This document shows, in pieces, positions 9,066-16,588 of a stretch of 39,661 bases of DNA. The notes beneath the pieces are model-generated. The model did no database searches, was not told where the DNA came from, and worked only from the letters and a program-made list of their open reading frames with translations. Position 1 is the stretch's first letter. Every line of letters starts with the position of its first letter. This DNA comes from Nevskiales bacterium. Lineage in GTDB: Bacteria > Pseudomonadota > Gammaproteobacteria > Nevskiales > DATLYR01. The stretch covers positions 1 to 39,661 of the forward strand of contig DATLYR010000025.1 in assembly GCA_035574475.1 (NCBI GenBank). The letters are read 5' to 3'. The translations under genes and the position numbers were made by a program.

Positions 9066-9851
9066 TCAATCCCCCCACATCGAATAGCCGTTATCGATGC
9101 GCATCTCGGCGCCGTTGATGAAGCTGGACTCGTCCGAGGCCAGGAACAGCACCAGATCGGCGATCTGTTCCGGCGTGGCGAAGCGCGCCATCATCTGCTT
9201 CTGGTCCATCATGCGTACCTGCGTCTGCTTGCCCTTGGGCATGCTGCCCTGCAGGTTGGCGACCATCGGTGTCATGATGCCGTCCGGGTGGATCGAGTTG
9301 CAACGGATCTTGTGCAGGTTCATGCGGCTGTGTGCCGCGATCGAGCGCGTCAGGGCCGCCACCGCGCCCTTGGACGCGGAGTAGGCGCAGAACGAGCTGA
9401 CGCCGCGAATGCCCGAGATGGACGACATGTTGATGATTGAGCCGCCGCCGCGCCGGCGCATCGCCGCGTAGCCGTAATGGCAGCCGAGGAAATAGCCGTC
9501 ACCGTTGATCCGCTGGATCTTCTGCCAGGTGGCGAGGTCGGTATCCTCGATCGTGCCGTACAGCAGAATCGCGGCGTTGTTGACCAGGACGTCGAGACCG
9601 CCGAAAGCCTCTTCGGTCTTGGCGATCACCGTCTTCCAGTCGTCTTCCGAAGCGATGTCGTGCCGGATGAACAGCGCGCTGCCGTCGCCGTACTTGTCAT
9701 TGATCTGCCGGGCGGCGGCCGCGCCATCCTTCTCGTTGAGGTCGGTCAGCACCACCTTCGCACCCTCACGCGCCAGCACCATGGCATCGGCCTTGCCCAC
9801 GCCGCTGGCGGCGCCGGTCACGATGGCCACCTTGTTCGCTACACGTCCCAT
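9066..9851 (-). CDS. SDR-family NAD(P) dehydrogenase, possible hydroxysteroid dehydrogenase
   Basis: The product is 261 aa. It shows TGAASGVGK (12-20), NNAA (91-94), Asn116, Ser144 and Tyr157-x3-Lys161, a complete classical SDR set, and ends with a C-terminal DNGYSMWGD. The start has the Shine-Dalgarno GGAGCGAG. It is related to the first SDR in the window (844-1623) but clearly distinct. It follows the KSTD-type flavoprotein on the minus strand, with a REP-like element between, and precedes the KshB-like reductase. A ketosteroid or hydroxysteroid substrate fits this position; the sequence does not define it. Confidence 0.87.
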   Translation of the reverse strand: MGRVANKVAIVTGAASGVGKADAMVLAREGAKVVLTDLNEKDGAAAARQINDKYGDGSALFIRHDIASEDDWKTVIAKTEEAFGGLDVLVNNAAILLYGTIEDTDLATWQKIQRINGDGYFLGCHYGYAAMRRRGGGSIINMSSISGIRGVSSFCAYSASKGAVAALTRSIAAHSRMNLHKIRCNSIHPDGIMTPMVANLQGSMPKGKQTQVRMMDQKQMMARFATPEQIADLVLFLASDESSFINGAEMRIDNGYSMWGD

Positions 9852-9888
9852 GCTCGCTCCTGGATGTATCTCTGGATTTGCTTCATTC

Positions 9889-9960
9889 CGTCGCCCCGGC
9901 GCAAGCCAGGGTCCAGTGCCTTTTTAAAGTCGCTGGATTCCGGCTGTCGCCGGAATGACG
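9889..9960. repeat. REP-like element, family B
   Basis: Two hairpins, GCCCCGGCGCAAGCCAGGGT and ATTCCGGCTGTCGCCGGAAT, joined by GTCCAGTGCC and an A/T-rich spacer. The 3' end of the KSTD-type gene reads into it. Confidence 0.85.
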
Positions 9961-11660
9961 GACAAATCGTTCGTCATAATGCCCCTGGCCGCATTGGTTC
10001 CCGCCCGCCGTCCCGACCACAGGCAGTCCGCCAGCGACAGCCCGCTGACATATTTATTGGAGGCGATGCCCACCGCACAGCGGCCTGCGGCGTACAGCCC
10101 CGGGATCGTTCTGCCTTCCGCGTTCAGTACTGCGCCGGTCTGTTCGTCCACACGCAGCCCGCCCAGGGTGATGCTCGGGCAGGGGAAGGTCTTGTTGTCG
10201 ACCGAAATGTTCAGGGCGTAGTAAGGCGGGGTGTCCAGCGGCGCGCGCATGTCGTCGGCCTTGTTGAGCAAATCCGTCCGCCCCGCCTTGGCATCCTGGG
10301 TGTACTGCTCGATGCTGGCCTTGAGCGCGCGCGGCGGCAGGCCGATCTTCGCGGCCAGCGCCTCGGGTGTCTTCGCGCGCGGTGCGAACCCCATCAGGAA
10401 CAGCGCTGGCACGCTCTGGAAGAACCATAGCTTGCCGGACAGCGCCTCGCGCAGCGCGGCGCTGCGCAGCCTCTTGTCCAGGATCAGCCAGGCCTTGCCC
10501 TCGTTATGGTCCACCATCTCCACGCCCAGGCGTGCGCCGTAGACTTGCTCGTTGCAGAAGCGCTGCCCCTGGCGATTGACGACGATCCCCTTCGGCCAGG
10601 CCGTGGGCGGATTGATGAAGCGCCAGGCCGAGGCGGTACTCATGCGGTCCAGCGCACCACCCACCGAGGCGCCCAGGCGGATGCCACTTCCGTCGCAGCC
10701 GGTGGCGCCGAGGCGCATGGCCGGCAGGTACTTGGGCGCGTACTGGCGCAGCATCTCGCGGTTGAAGATGAAGCCGCCGGCGGACAGGATCACACCGCGC
10801 CGCGCGCGCACCAAAAGCGGCTGCGCCTCGGCCAGCTCGATCGCCAGCGCCTGGGCGCGCAGGCGGTCGGCGCGCCGCGGCGAAAAATTATGGATACGCT
10901 CGGCGCGCCGCATCAGGCGCTGGTGCCTGTGCGCAATGGGCGAGGCCGGCGGCAGCTGCCACACTTCCGCGCCGAGCACCGCGCCGGTCTTCGCGTCCGT
11001 GACCAGCCGCCGTACCGCGGATTGGCGCAGAACCGGGATGTTCTGTCGGGCGACTTCCTCGCGCAGCACGCGGTACAGCTCGCGACCGGAGTCGATGCCC
11101 GGCGCGCGCACCCGATGGCCGCGTGGCGCGGGCCGGGCCTGCGCCGCAAAGCTCGGTACGGCCTCGCTGCCGGAGTAATACAGGTACACGCCGTTGCGCG
11201 GGTAGGAGGTCTTGGGCGGCTTTTCGTAGGATTGAAACTCGACGCCGATCTTCTCCAGCCAGGCCAGCAGGTCGAGGCTGTCGTTGCAAAAGCGGCGCAG
11301 AGTGGCCTCACTCACCGCGTCGCCGGTTTCCTGGCGCAGGTACTTGAACATTTCCTCCGGTGTGTCGTCGTAGCCGGCTTCCTTCTGGTACTTCGTGCCG
11401 CCGCCCAGGTAGACCACGCCGCCGCTCTTCACGCTCGCGCCGCCGCCCTCGAAGCGCTCGGCGATGAGTACCCGGGCGCCGGCCTCCTGCGCGGCCAGCG
11501 CGGCGGCGCCGCCGGCGGCACCAAAGCCGACCACCAGCACGTCGCAGTCCTGCTGCCAGCCCAGGCTGTCGGGACTGTCCGTCGTCAGCGGCGCTTCGAT
11601 GGACAGGGTTCCGTCCTCACGCCGGGCCGGCGGGGTGTCGAGCGGGTTCTGATGCGGCAT
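9924..11660 (-). CDS. FAD-dependent oxidoreductase, 3-ketosteroid dehydrogenase family
   Basis: The product is about 578 aa. The FAD-binding Rossmann fold is DVLVVGFGAAGGAAALAAQ (40-58), followed by GGASVKSGGVVYLGGGT (72-88), a form of the SGG motif of fumarate reductase/KSTD flavoproteins. The C-terminal FAD contact is GLYAAGRCA and NKYVSGLSLADCLWSGRRAG. KSTD enzymes put a double bond into ring A (delta-1 or delta-4). The exact position cannot be told because the tyrosines of delta-1 KSTD are not clearly aligned. The ATG at 11660 is preferred; an upstream TTG at 11693 adds 11 residues. The last 12 residues (SVIPATAGIQRL) are encoded by a REP element, which also supplies the stop. Confidence 0.8.
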   Translation of the reverse strand: MPHQNPLDTPPARREDGTLSIEAPLTTDSPDSLGWQQDCDVLVVGFGAAGGAAALAAQEAGARVLIAERFEGGGASVKSGGVVYLGGGTKYQKEAGYDDTPEEMFKYLRQETGDAVSEATLRRFCNDSLDLLAWLEKIGVEFQSYEKPPKTSYPRNGVYLYYSGSEAVPSFAAQARPAPRGHRVRAPGIDSGRELYRVLREEVARQNIPVLRQSAVRRLVTDAKTGAVLGAEVWQLPPASPIAHRHQRLMRRAERIHNFSPRRADRLRAQALAIELAEAQPLLVRARRGVILSAGGFIFNREMLRQYAPKYLPAMRLGATGCDGSGIRLGASVGGALDRMSTASAWRFINPPTAWPKGIVVNRQGQRFCNEQVYGARLGVEMVDHNEGKAWLILDKRLRSAALREALSGKLWFFQSVPALFLMGFAPRAKTPEALAAKIGLPPRALKASIEQYTQDAKAGRTDLLNKADDMRAPLDTPPYYALNISVDNKTFPCPSITLGGLRVDEQTGAVLNAEGRTIPGLYAAGRCAVGIASNKYVSGLSLADCLWSGRRAGTNAARGIMTNDLSVIPATAGIQRL

Positions 11661-11728
11661 CTCGGGGTGCCTTGCGTGATAAGGTGCGGGCAAGACAGGC
11701 CCGCCAGGGCCTGCGGCCCGATGACGGG

Positions 11729-11771
11729 ATTATTTCGATCTGGCACGGACTAGCTTCGTCCGATGGGGTGA
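11729..11771 (-). promoter_or_regulatory. Candidate promoter module 1 (toward the KSTD-type gene)
   Basis: Read on the minus strand, the box TCACCCCATCGGACGAAGCT (11771-11752) is followed after 17 bp by AATAAT (11734-11729). It would start transcription near 11722, ahead of the KSTD-type gene. The box matches the plus-strand copy at 11807 in 16 of 20 positions. No normal TTGACA -35 is visible, so the box may bind an activator. Confidence 0.5.
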
Positions 11772-11824
11772 GAGTGCATGTTCCGCAGCGCTGTGGCGGC
11801 CCGCTCTCACCCCAACGGATGAAG
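11754..11824. repeat. Inverted repeat in the divergent promoter region
   Basis: CTTCGTCCGATGGGGTGAGA and its partner, 21-nt arms at 11754-11774 and 11804-11824, match at 19 of 21 positions with a 29-nt loop. The arms are the two oppositely oriented boxes of promoter modules 1 and 2. Confidence 0.75.
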
Positions 11825-11850
11825 AGGAAAGCGCGGCCGGCGCCAATAAT
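11807..11850 (+). promoter_or_regulatory. Candidate promoter module 2 (toward the dioxygenase-ipdAB operon)
   Basis: The box TCACCCCAACGGATGAAGAG (11807-11826) is followed after 18 bp by AATAAT (11845-11850). Transcription would start near 11857, about 31 nt before the dioxygenase start. The first 16 nt of the box form an imperfect dyad, TCAnCCnnnnGGnTGA, as expected for a dimeric regulator. Confidence 0.55.
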
Positions 11851-11887
11851 GCCTTCATCCAGAACGACATTCCCGAAGGCGGCTCTC

Positions 11888-12775
11888 ATGGCGAAAATCC
11901 AGGCGCTGGCGTACATCGTGGCCGAGTCCACGGACCTTGCGAAGTGGCGGCAATACGGCGAGCAGGTGCTGGGCATGTCCGCACAGGACGTCGGCGAGGC
12001 GCTGGCGCTGAAGATGGACGAGCGTCACGGCCGCATCCTGGTGGTGAAGAGCGGCGCCGACCGTTACCACGCCTCCGGCTGGGAGCTGCCGGACGAGGCC
12101 GCGTTCAAGGACACGGTCGCCGCGCTCGAGCGGGCCGGGGTGGTCGTCAGTGATGGCAGCGAGGCCGAGCGCAGGCTGCGCGGCATGAAGGGTCTGGCCG
12201 TGTTCACCGATCCGGCCGGCAACCGCCACGAGCTGTGCTGGGGCTATGAGGGCGCCACCGCGCCGTTCAAGTCGCCGGTCGGCGTGTCCGGTTTCAAGAC
12301 CGGTATCTACGGCCTCGGGCATACCGTGCTGCCGGCCATTCCCTTCGACGACACGCTCAAGCTGTTCCGCGACGTGCTCGGCTTCGGCCTGTCGGACGTG
12401 TTCAACTTCAAGCCGGCGCCGGATGCGCCGGTGATGCGCATCTATTTCCTGCACGCGGCCAGCGGCCGTCATCACAGCCTGGCGCTGGCCGAGATGCCGA
12501 GCCCGGCCGGTTGCGTGCACATGATGGTGGAAGTGAACTCCATGACCGAGGTCGGCCTGGCGCACGACCGCATGCAGAAGGCCGGCATCAAGCTCATGGC
12601 GACGCTCGGCCAGCACGAGAACGACAAGATGACCTCGTTTTACATGATGACGCCAGGCAACTTCGCCATCGAATACGGCTGGGGCGGTCTGATCGTGGAG
12701 CCGGGCAAATGGCAGACCACCGAGACCCGACAGGTCTCGATCTGGGGCCACGATTTCTCCGTCGGCTTCCGCTAG
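11888..12775 (+). CDS. hsaC: Type I extradiol dioxygenase, HsaC/TesB-like
   Basis: The product is 295 aa, with two VOC modules, the usual length for BphC/HsaC/TesB enzymes. The iron ligands of the second half are visible: His145 in YGLGHTVL, His211 in GCVHMMVEV and Glu262 in FAIEYGWGG, matching the known ligands of HsaC almost position for position. HsaC opens the aromatised steroid ring A by meta-cleavage of 3,4-DHSA. The start at 11888 gives the canonical N-terminus; the longer open frame upstream is not family-like. It lies 9 bp before ipdA, so a ring-A enzyme is co-transcribed with ring-C/D genes. Its usual partners HsaA, B and D are absent from the window. Confidence 0.88.
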   Translation: MAKIQALAYIVAESTDLAKWRQYGEQVLGMSAQDVGEALALKMDERHGRILVVKSGADRYHASGWELPDEAAFKDTVAALERAGVVVSDGSEAERRLRGMKGLAVFTDPAGNRHELCWGYEGATAPFKSPVGVSGFKTGIYGLGHTVLPAIPFDDTLKLFRDVLGFGLSDVFNFKPAPDAPVMRIYFLHAASGRHHSLALAEMPSPAGCVHMMVEVNSMTEVGLAHDRMQKAGIKLMATLGQHENDKMTSFYMMTPGNFAIEYGWGGLIVEPGKWQTTETRQVSIWGHDFSVGFR

Positions 12776-12784
12776 GCCAGGGAG

Positions 12785-13681
12785 ATGGCGCTCAACAAGG
12801 AAATGACGGCCGCGCAGGTCGTCGCGCAACTGCGCGACGGCATGACGATCGGCATCGGCGGCTGGGGCCCGCGCCGCAAGCCGATGGCGATCGTGCGCGA
12901 AATCCTGCGCTCGCCGCTGAAAGACCTCACCGTCGTCGGCTACGGCGGCCCCGACATGGGCATGCTCTGCGCCGCCGGCAAGGTGAAGAAACTCATCTAC
13001 GGCTTCGTGTCGCTGGATTTCATTCCGCTGGAGCCTTTTTTCCGCAAGGCGCGCGAGGCGGGCAGCATCGAGGCCATGGAGCTGGACGAAGGCCAGCTGC
13101 AGTGGGGGCTGCGTGCCGCTGCCATGCGTCTGCCCTTCCTGCCCACACGCGTGGGGCTGGCCACCGACCAGCTGACCAAGATCAACCCCGGCCTGCGTAC
13201 CGTGACCTCGCCTTATGAAGACGGCGAGGTGCTGCTGGCGATGCCCGCGCTGAATCTCGACGTCGCGCTGGTGCACGTGCACCGCGCCGACCGGTGCGGC
13301 AACACGCGGCTGTACGCGCCGGACCCGTTTTTCGATGAACTCTTTGCGCGCGCCGCCGAGCGCTGCTACGTGAGCTGCGAGGAACTGGTGGACAGGCTGG
13401 CCACCGACGAGGCCGACGCCCAGCGCAATCCCTTCGAGCGCAACCTGGTGAACGGCGTGATACTGACACGCGGCGGCGCACACCCGACCTCGAACGTTTC
13501 CATCAACGGCGGCGGCTACGGCTGGGATGCCGCGCATCTCAAGCGCTACTGCAACGCGGCCGAAGAAGAAGGCGGCTGGGCGAAGTACGCCGCGGAGTTC
13601 CTGGGCGCGAGCGAGGCCGATTACCAGGCGGCGGTCGGCGGGCTGGACAGGATTCTCGCATTGCCAAGGCAGGTGATGTGA
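12785..13681 (+). CDS. ipdA: IpdA, CoA transferase-like hydrolase subunit A
   Basis: The product is 298 aa, a class I CoA transferase alpha-type subunit with GMTIGIGGWGPRRKPMAIV (19-37) near the start. IpdA and IpdB together open ring C of the steroid-derived CoA ester COCHEA-CoA in Mycobacterium and Rhodococcus; they act as a hydrolase and not a true CoA transferase. Glu102 in LDEGQ is at about the position of the essential Glu of IpdA, but I have not aligned it. The ATG at 12785 has only AGGGAG directly against it; ATG 12803 is an alternative start. ipdB follows after a gap filled with two REP-like hairpins. Confidence 0.88.
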   Translation: MALNKEMTAAQVVAQLRDGMTIGIGGWGPRRKPMAIVREILRSPLKDLTVVGYGGPDMGMLCAAGKVKKLIYGFVSLDFIPLEPFFRKAREAGSIEAMELDEGQLQWGLRAAAMRLPFLPTRVGLATDQLTKINPGLRTVTSPYEDGEVLLAMPALNLDVALVHVHRADRCGNTRLYAPDPFFDELFARAAERCYVSCEELVDRLATDEADAQRNPFERNLVNGVILTRGGAHPTSNVSINGGGYGWDAAHLKRYCNAAEEEGGWAKYAAEFLGASEADYQAAVGGLDRILALPRQVM

Positions 13682-13704
13682 TGAGTGGGTTTATTCGATT
13701 TGGC

Positions 13705-13808
13705 ACCCCTATCCCAACCCTTCCCCCTCGAGGGGGAAGGGGTAAGAGTGTCCGTCCCCGGGGTCCGTGTTCCCTCCCCCTTGATGGGGGAGGGCTAGGG
13801 TGGGGGTG
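13705..13808. repeat. Two REP-like palindromes, family A, between ipdA and ipdB
   Basis: Two family A hairpins, CTTCCCCCTCGAGGGGGAAG and CTCCCCCTTGATGGGGGAG, lie in tandem. The second ends GGGGGTG, three bases before the ipdB ATG, so its 3' edge may act as the ipdB ribosome binding site. Confidence 0.85.
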
Positions 13809-13811
13809 CGC

Positions 13812-14609
13812 ATGAGCACCTCCGATTTCACCCTCGCCGAGCTGCTGATCTGCGCCTGCGCCGACGTCTGGCGCGAGGACGGCGAAGTGCTGGCCACCGG
13901 CATCGGCATCATCCCGCGTATTGCCCAGGGCCTGGCCAAGCTCACGCACAGCCCGGAGCTGCTCATCACCGACGGCGAGGCCTTCCTCACCGAGGAGCCG
14001 GTCGTGATCGGCGCCAGGAACCATGACGGCCGCACCTATGCCGGCTGGATGCCGTACGCGCGTGTGTTCGATCTCTTGTGGCGCGGGCGCCGGCATGCGC
14101 TGGTCGGCCCTGTGCAGGTGGATCGCTGGGGCCAGGCCAACATCTCCTGCATCGGCGATTTCGGTAAACCCAAACGCCAGATGCTCGGCCTGCGCGGCTT
14201 CCCCGGCAACAGCATCAACCACGTGAATTCGATGTTCGTGCCCAACCACGGCCCACGCGTGTTCGTCGAGGGCGAAGTGGACGTGGTCTGCTCGGTCGGC
14301 TATCGCAAGGAGCGCTGGCCCAGGGGCGTGAAGAGCGACTACGCGCGCATCCACCGCATCGTCACCGACCTGTGCGTGATGGACTTCGGCGGCCCCGAGC
14401 ATGCGATCCGCGTCATCAGCCTGCATCCGGGCGTGAGCTTCGAGCAGGTGCAGGGCGCCACCGGCTTCCCCTTGCTGAGGGCCGACGATCTGGGCGAGAC
14501 CGCGCATCCGACGGAAGAACAACTCGCGATCATCCGCAGACTCGACCCGCACGACATGCGCGCGAAGCAGCTGAAGGACAATCCCCCCGGCATCCGGAGG
14601 GCGTCATGA
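13812..14609 (+). CDS. ipdB: IpdB, CoA transferase-like hydrolase subunit B
   Basis: The product is 265 aa, a class I CoA transferase beta-type subunit. Characteristic segments are LPSVDRWG-like VGPVQVDRWGQANISCIGDF, LRGFPGNSINHVN and DYARIHRIVTDLCVMDF. It forms the ring-C-opening complex with IpdA. The ATG at 13812 follows the REP-derived GGGGGTG closely. The next gene (DUF35) begins 103 bp later, across a family B REP element. The pairing with IpdA in the same operon makes this assignment strong. Confidence 0.88.
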   Translation: MSTSDFTLAELLICACADVWREDGEVLATGIGIIPRIAQGLAKLTHSPELLITDGEAFLTEEPVVIGARNHDGRTYAGWMPYARVFDLLWRGRRHALVGPVQVDRWGQANISCIGDFGKPKRQMLGLRGFPGNSINHVNSMFVPNHGPRVFVEGEVDVVCSVGYRKERWPRGVKSDYARIHRIVTDLCVMDFGGPEHAIRVISLHPGVSFEQVQGATGFPLLRADDLGETAHPTEEQLAIIRRLDPHDMRAKQLKDNPPGIRRAS

Positions 14610-14632
14610 GCAAATCCTCAATGCTTATTCCT

Positions 14633-14705
14633 CGTCACCCCGGCGAAAGCCGGGGTCCAGCGCCTATGCAAAGTCACTGGATACCGGCTTTCCCCGGTAT
14701 GACGG
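14633..14705. repeat. REP-like element, family B
   Basis: CCCCGGCGAAAGCCGGGG and ATACCGGCTTTCCCCGGTAT form two hairpins joined by TCCAGCGCC and a short spacer. It fills the gap between ipdB and the DUF35 gene. Confidence 0.88.
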
Positions 14706-14712
14706 CGTAGCG

Positions 14713-15132
14713 ATGGATACGACAGTGCCAACCCCCGTGCTCGAAGGCTGGTTCACGCTCGATCGTGAGCGGCCGCAACTGATCGGCAGCCGCTGCTCCG
14801 CCTGCGGCACTTATTACTTCCCCAGGCTGAGTCACTTCTGCCGCAATCCCGATTGTGCGGGCGACACCTTCGAGGAGGTGCTGCTGTCGCGCACCGGCAC
14901 GCTGTGGTCCTACACCAACGCATGCTACCAGCCGCCGCCGCCCTATGTCGCCAACGAGCCCTTCCAGCCCTTCGGCATCGCTGCGGTGGAACTGGCGCAG
15001 GAAAAAATGATCGTGCTGGGCCAGCTTGCGAGCGGCGTCGATCTCGCTGTGCTGAAGGTCGGGCAGCCGATGGAACTGGTTCTGGAGCCACTGGATGACG
15101 GCAAGCTGACCTGGAAGTGGAGGCCGGTATGA
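14713..15132 (+). CDS. DUF35 OB-fold protein with zinc ribbon
   Basis: The product is 139 aa. The N-terminal rubredoxin-like zinc ribbon has Cys28-x2-Cys31 and Cys43-x4-Cys48, and the rest is an OB-fold (DUF35/ChsH2-like). These proteins are partners of thiolase-like lipid-transfer proteins, and in Mycobacterium such a pair (Ltp2 with ChsH2's DUF35 domain) is a retro-aldolase of the steroid side chain. The very next gene is an Ltp-type protein, which supports such a complex. It starts at 14713, eight bases after a REP element. The gap to the Ltp gene is another REP element, so the pair is not tightly coupled. Confidence 0.88.
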   Translation: MDTTVPTPVLEGWFTLDRERPQLIGSRCSACGTYYFPRLSHFCRNPDCAGDTFEEVLLSRTGTLWSYTNACYQPPPPYVANEPFQPFGIAAVELAQEKMIVLGQLASGVDLAVLKVGQPMELVLEPLDDGKLTWKWRPV

Positions 15133-15155
15133 ATACTCACCTGCACCCCTTTCCA

Positions 15156-15225
15156 CGTCACCCCGGCGGAAGCCGGGGTCCAGTGACTTTTAAGGCGCTG
15201 GATTCCGGCCTTCGCCGGAATGACG
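15156..15225. repeat. REP-like element, family B
   Basis: CCCCGGCGGAAGCCGGGG and ATTCCGGCCTTCGCCGGAAT form two hairpins. It fills the gap between the DUF35 and Ltp genes and ends about 10 bp before the Ltp start. Confidence 0.88.
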
Positions 15226-15235
15226 GCGTAAAGAC

Positions 15236-16417
15236 ATGACCCAGGAAATCGCCATCCTCGGCGCCGGCATGCACCCCTGGGGCAAGTGGGGCCGTAACTT
15301 CGTCGAATACGGTGTCAAGGCCGCGCGCGACGCGCTGGCCGACGCCGGCGTGAACTGGCGCGACATCCAATTCGTGTCCGGCGCCGCGACCCTGCGCTGC
15401 GGCTATCCCGGCTACGTCGCCGGCGCGACCTTCGCCCAGGCACTGGGTTGGCAGGGCGCGCAGGTGAACACGTCTTACGCTGCCTGCGCCTCCGGCTCGC
15501 AGGCGCTGGCCGCGGCGCGCGCCAAGATCCTGTCTGGCGAATGCGAGGTCGCACTGGTGGTCGGCGCCGACACCACGCCGAAGGGTTTCCTCGCACCGCA
15601 GAAGGGCGAGCGTCCGGACGACCCGGACTGGGTGCGCTTCCGCCTCGGCATCACCAACCCGACTTACTTTGCGCTCTACGCACGTCGCCGCATGGCGTTG
15701 TACGGCGACACGCAGGCCGACTTCGCCGCGGTCAAGATCAAGAATGCCGAGCACGGTTTGACCAACCCCAACGCGCGCTACCGCAAGAAATTCACCGTCG
15801 CCGATGTCGAGGCCTCGGCCATGGTGGCCGACCCGCTGCGGCTGATGGACGTCTGCGCCACGAGCGACGGTGGTGCGGCGCTGGTCGTATCCTCGCTCGC
15901 CTACGCGAAAAAAATCGGCAAGGCCAGGGCGCCACGCATCGCCGCCGTTTCCACCGTGACACCGAGTTTTCCCTCGGCGCTGGTCGAGATGCCGGACATC
16001 GCCACCGATTCCGCCGTGGCCGCACCGGCGCAATCCTTCCGCGCCGCCCTGCCCAGAAAGGCCTACGAGGAGGCCGGCATCGGCCCGCAGGACGTGAGCC
16101 TGGCCGAGGTTTACGACCTGTCCACCGCGCTCGAGCTGGACTGGATGGAAGACCTGCAGCTGTGCGAGCGCGGAGAAGCCGCCAAACTCCTGCGCGCGGG
16201 CGAAACGAAGATCGGCGGCCGCATCCCGGTCAACCCTTCCGGCGGGCTGTGCTGCTTCGGCGAGGCGGTGCCGGCGCAGGCCATCGCCCAGGTCTGTGAG
16301 CTCACCTGGCAGCTGCGCGGCCAGGCCGGCGCGCGCCAGGTCGCGAATGCCAAGGTCGGCATCACCGCCAACCAGGGCCTGTTCGGGCATGGTTCATCCG
16401 TGATCGTGAAGGCTTGA
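15236..16417 (+). CDS. Thiolase-like lipid-transfer protein (Ltp), probable aldolase subunit
   Basis: The product is 393 aa, a thiolase-fold SCP-x/Ltp protein. The first catalytic site keeps a Cys (Cys84 in YAACASGSQALAAA). The second half has NPSGGLCCFGEAVPAQ (333-348), where Glu343 replaces the thiolase GHP histidine, and NQGLFGHG replaces the CxGGG cysteine loop. True thiolytic chemistry is therefore doubtful; with the adjacent DUF35 protein a retro-aldol cleavage is more likely. Which C-C bond is cut is unknown; side-chain cleavage and ring degradation are both possible. The Shine-Dalgarno is weak. Downstream is a four-hairpin repeat block and then ipdC. Confidence 0.85.
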   Translation: MTQEIAILGAGMHPWGKWGRNFVEYGVKAARDALADAGVNWRDIQFVSGAATLRCGYPGYVAGATFAQALGWQGAQVNTSYAACASGSQALAAARAKILSGECEVALVVGADTTPKGFLAPQKGERPDDPDWVRFRLGITNPTYFALYARRRMALYGDTQADFAAVKIKNAEHGLTNPNARYRKKFTVADVEASAMVADPLRLMDVCATSDGGAALVVSSLAYAKKIGKARAPRIAAVSTVTPSFPSALVEMPDIATDSAVAAPAQSFRAALPRKAYEEAGIGPQDVSLAEVYDLSTALELDWMEDLQLCERGEAAKLLRAGETKIGGRIPVNPSGGLCCFGEAVPAQAIAQVCELTWQLRGQAGARQVANAKVGITANQGLFGHGSSVIVKA

Positions 16418-16435
16418 AGATGCGCGTGCGTAGCA

Positions 16436-16585
16436 TCACCCCCATCCCAACCTTCCCCCATCAAGGGGGAAGGGGCAAGAATCCACTCCCCCTGATATGG
16501 GGCAGGCGTAAGAATCCCCTCTCCATGGATTGGGCAGGAGTGAGAGTCCCCTCCCCCTGGATGGGGGATGGCTAGGGTGGGGGTG
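16436..16585. repeat. Array of four REP-like hairpins, family A
   Basis: Four degenerate hairpins follow each other, three of them ending in a trailer like AAGAATCC or GAGAGTCC. The last ends GGGGGTG directly before AACATG, the start of ipdC, so it may serve as its ribosome binding site. No protein-coding gene is present in the gap. Confidence 0.85.
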
Positions 16586-16588
16586 AAC

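Noticed and set aside
11661-11693. Upstream TTG start for the KSTD-type protein
   Set aside because: The extra 11 residues have no family character and the ATG at 11660 is a normal start. Not fully excluded, since the predicted transcript start lies upstream of both.
11855-13537. 560-aa minus-strand open frame over the dioxygenase and ipdA genes
   Set aside because: Antisense shadow with His-, Gln- and Arg-rich low-complexity sequence; the plus-strand genes have conserved metal ligands and motifs.
16436-16585. Possible CRISPR array
   Set aside because: Units are degenerate palindromes of uneven length without unique spacers of constant size, and no cas genes are present. They belong to the REP family.
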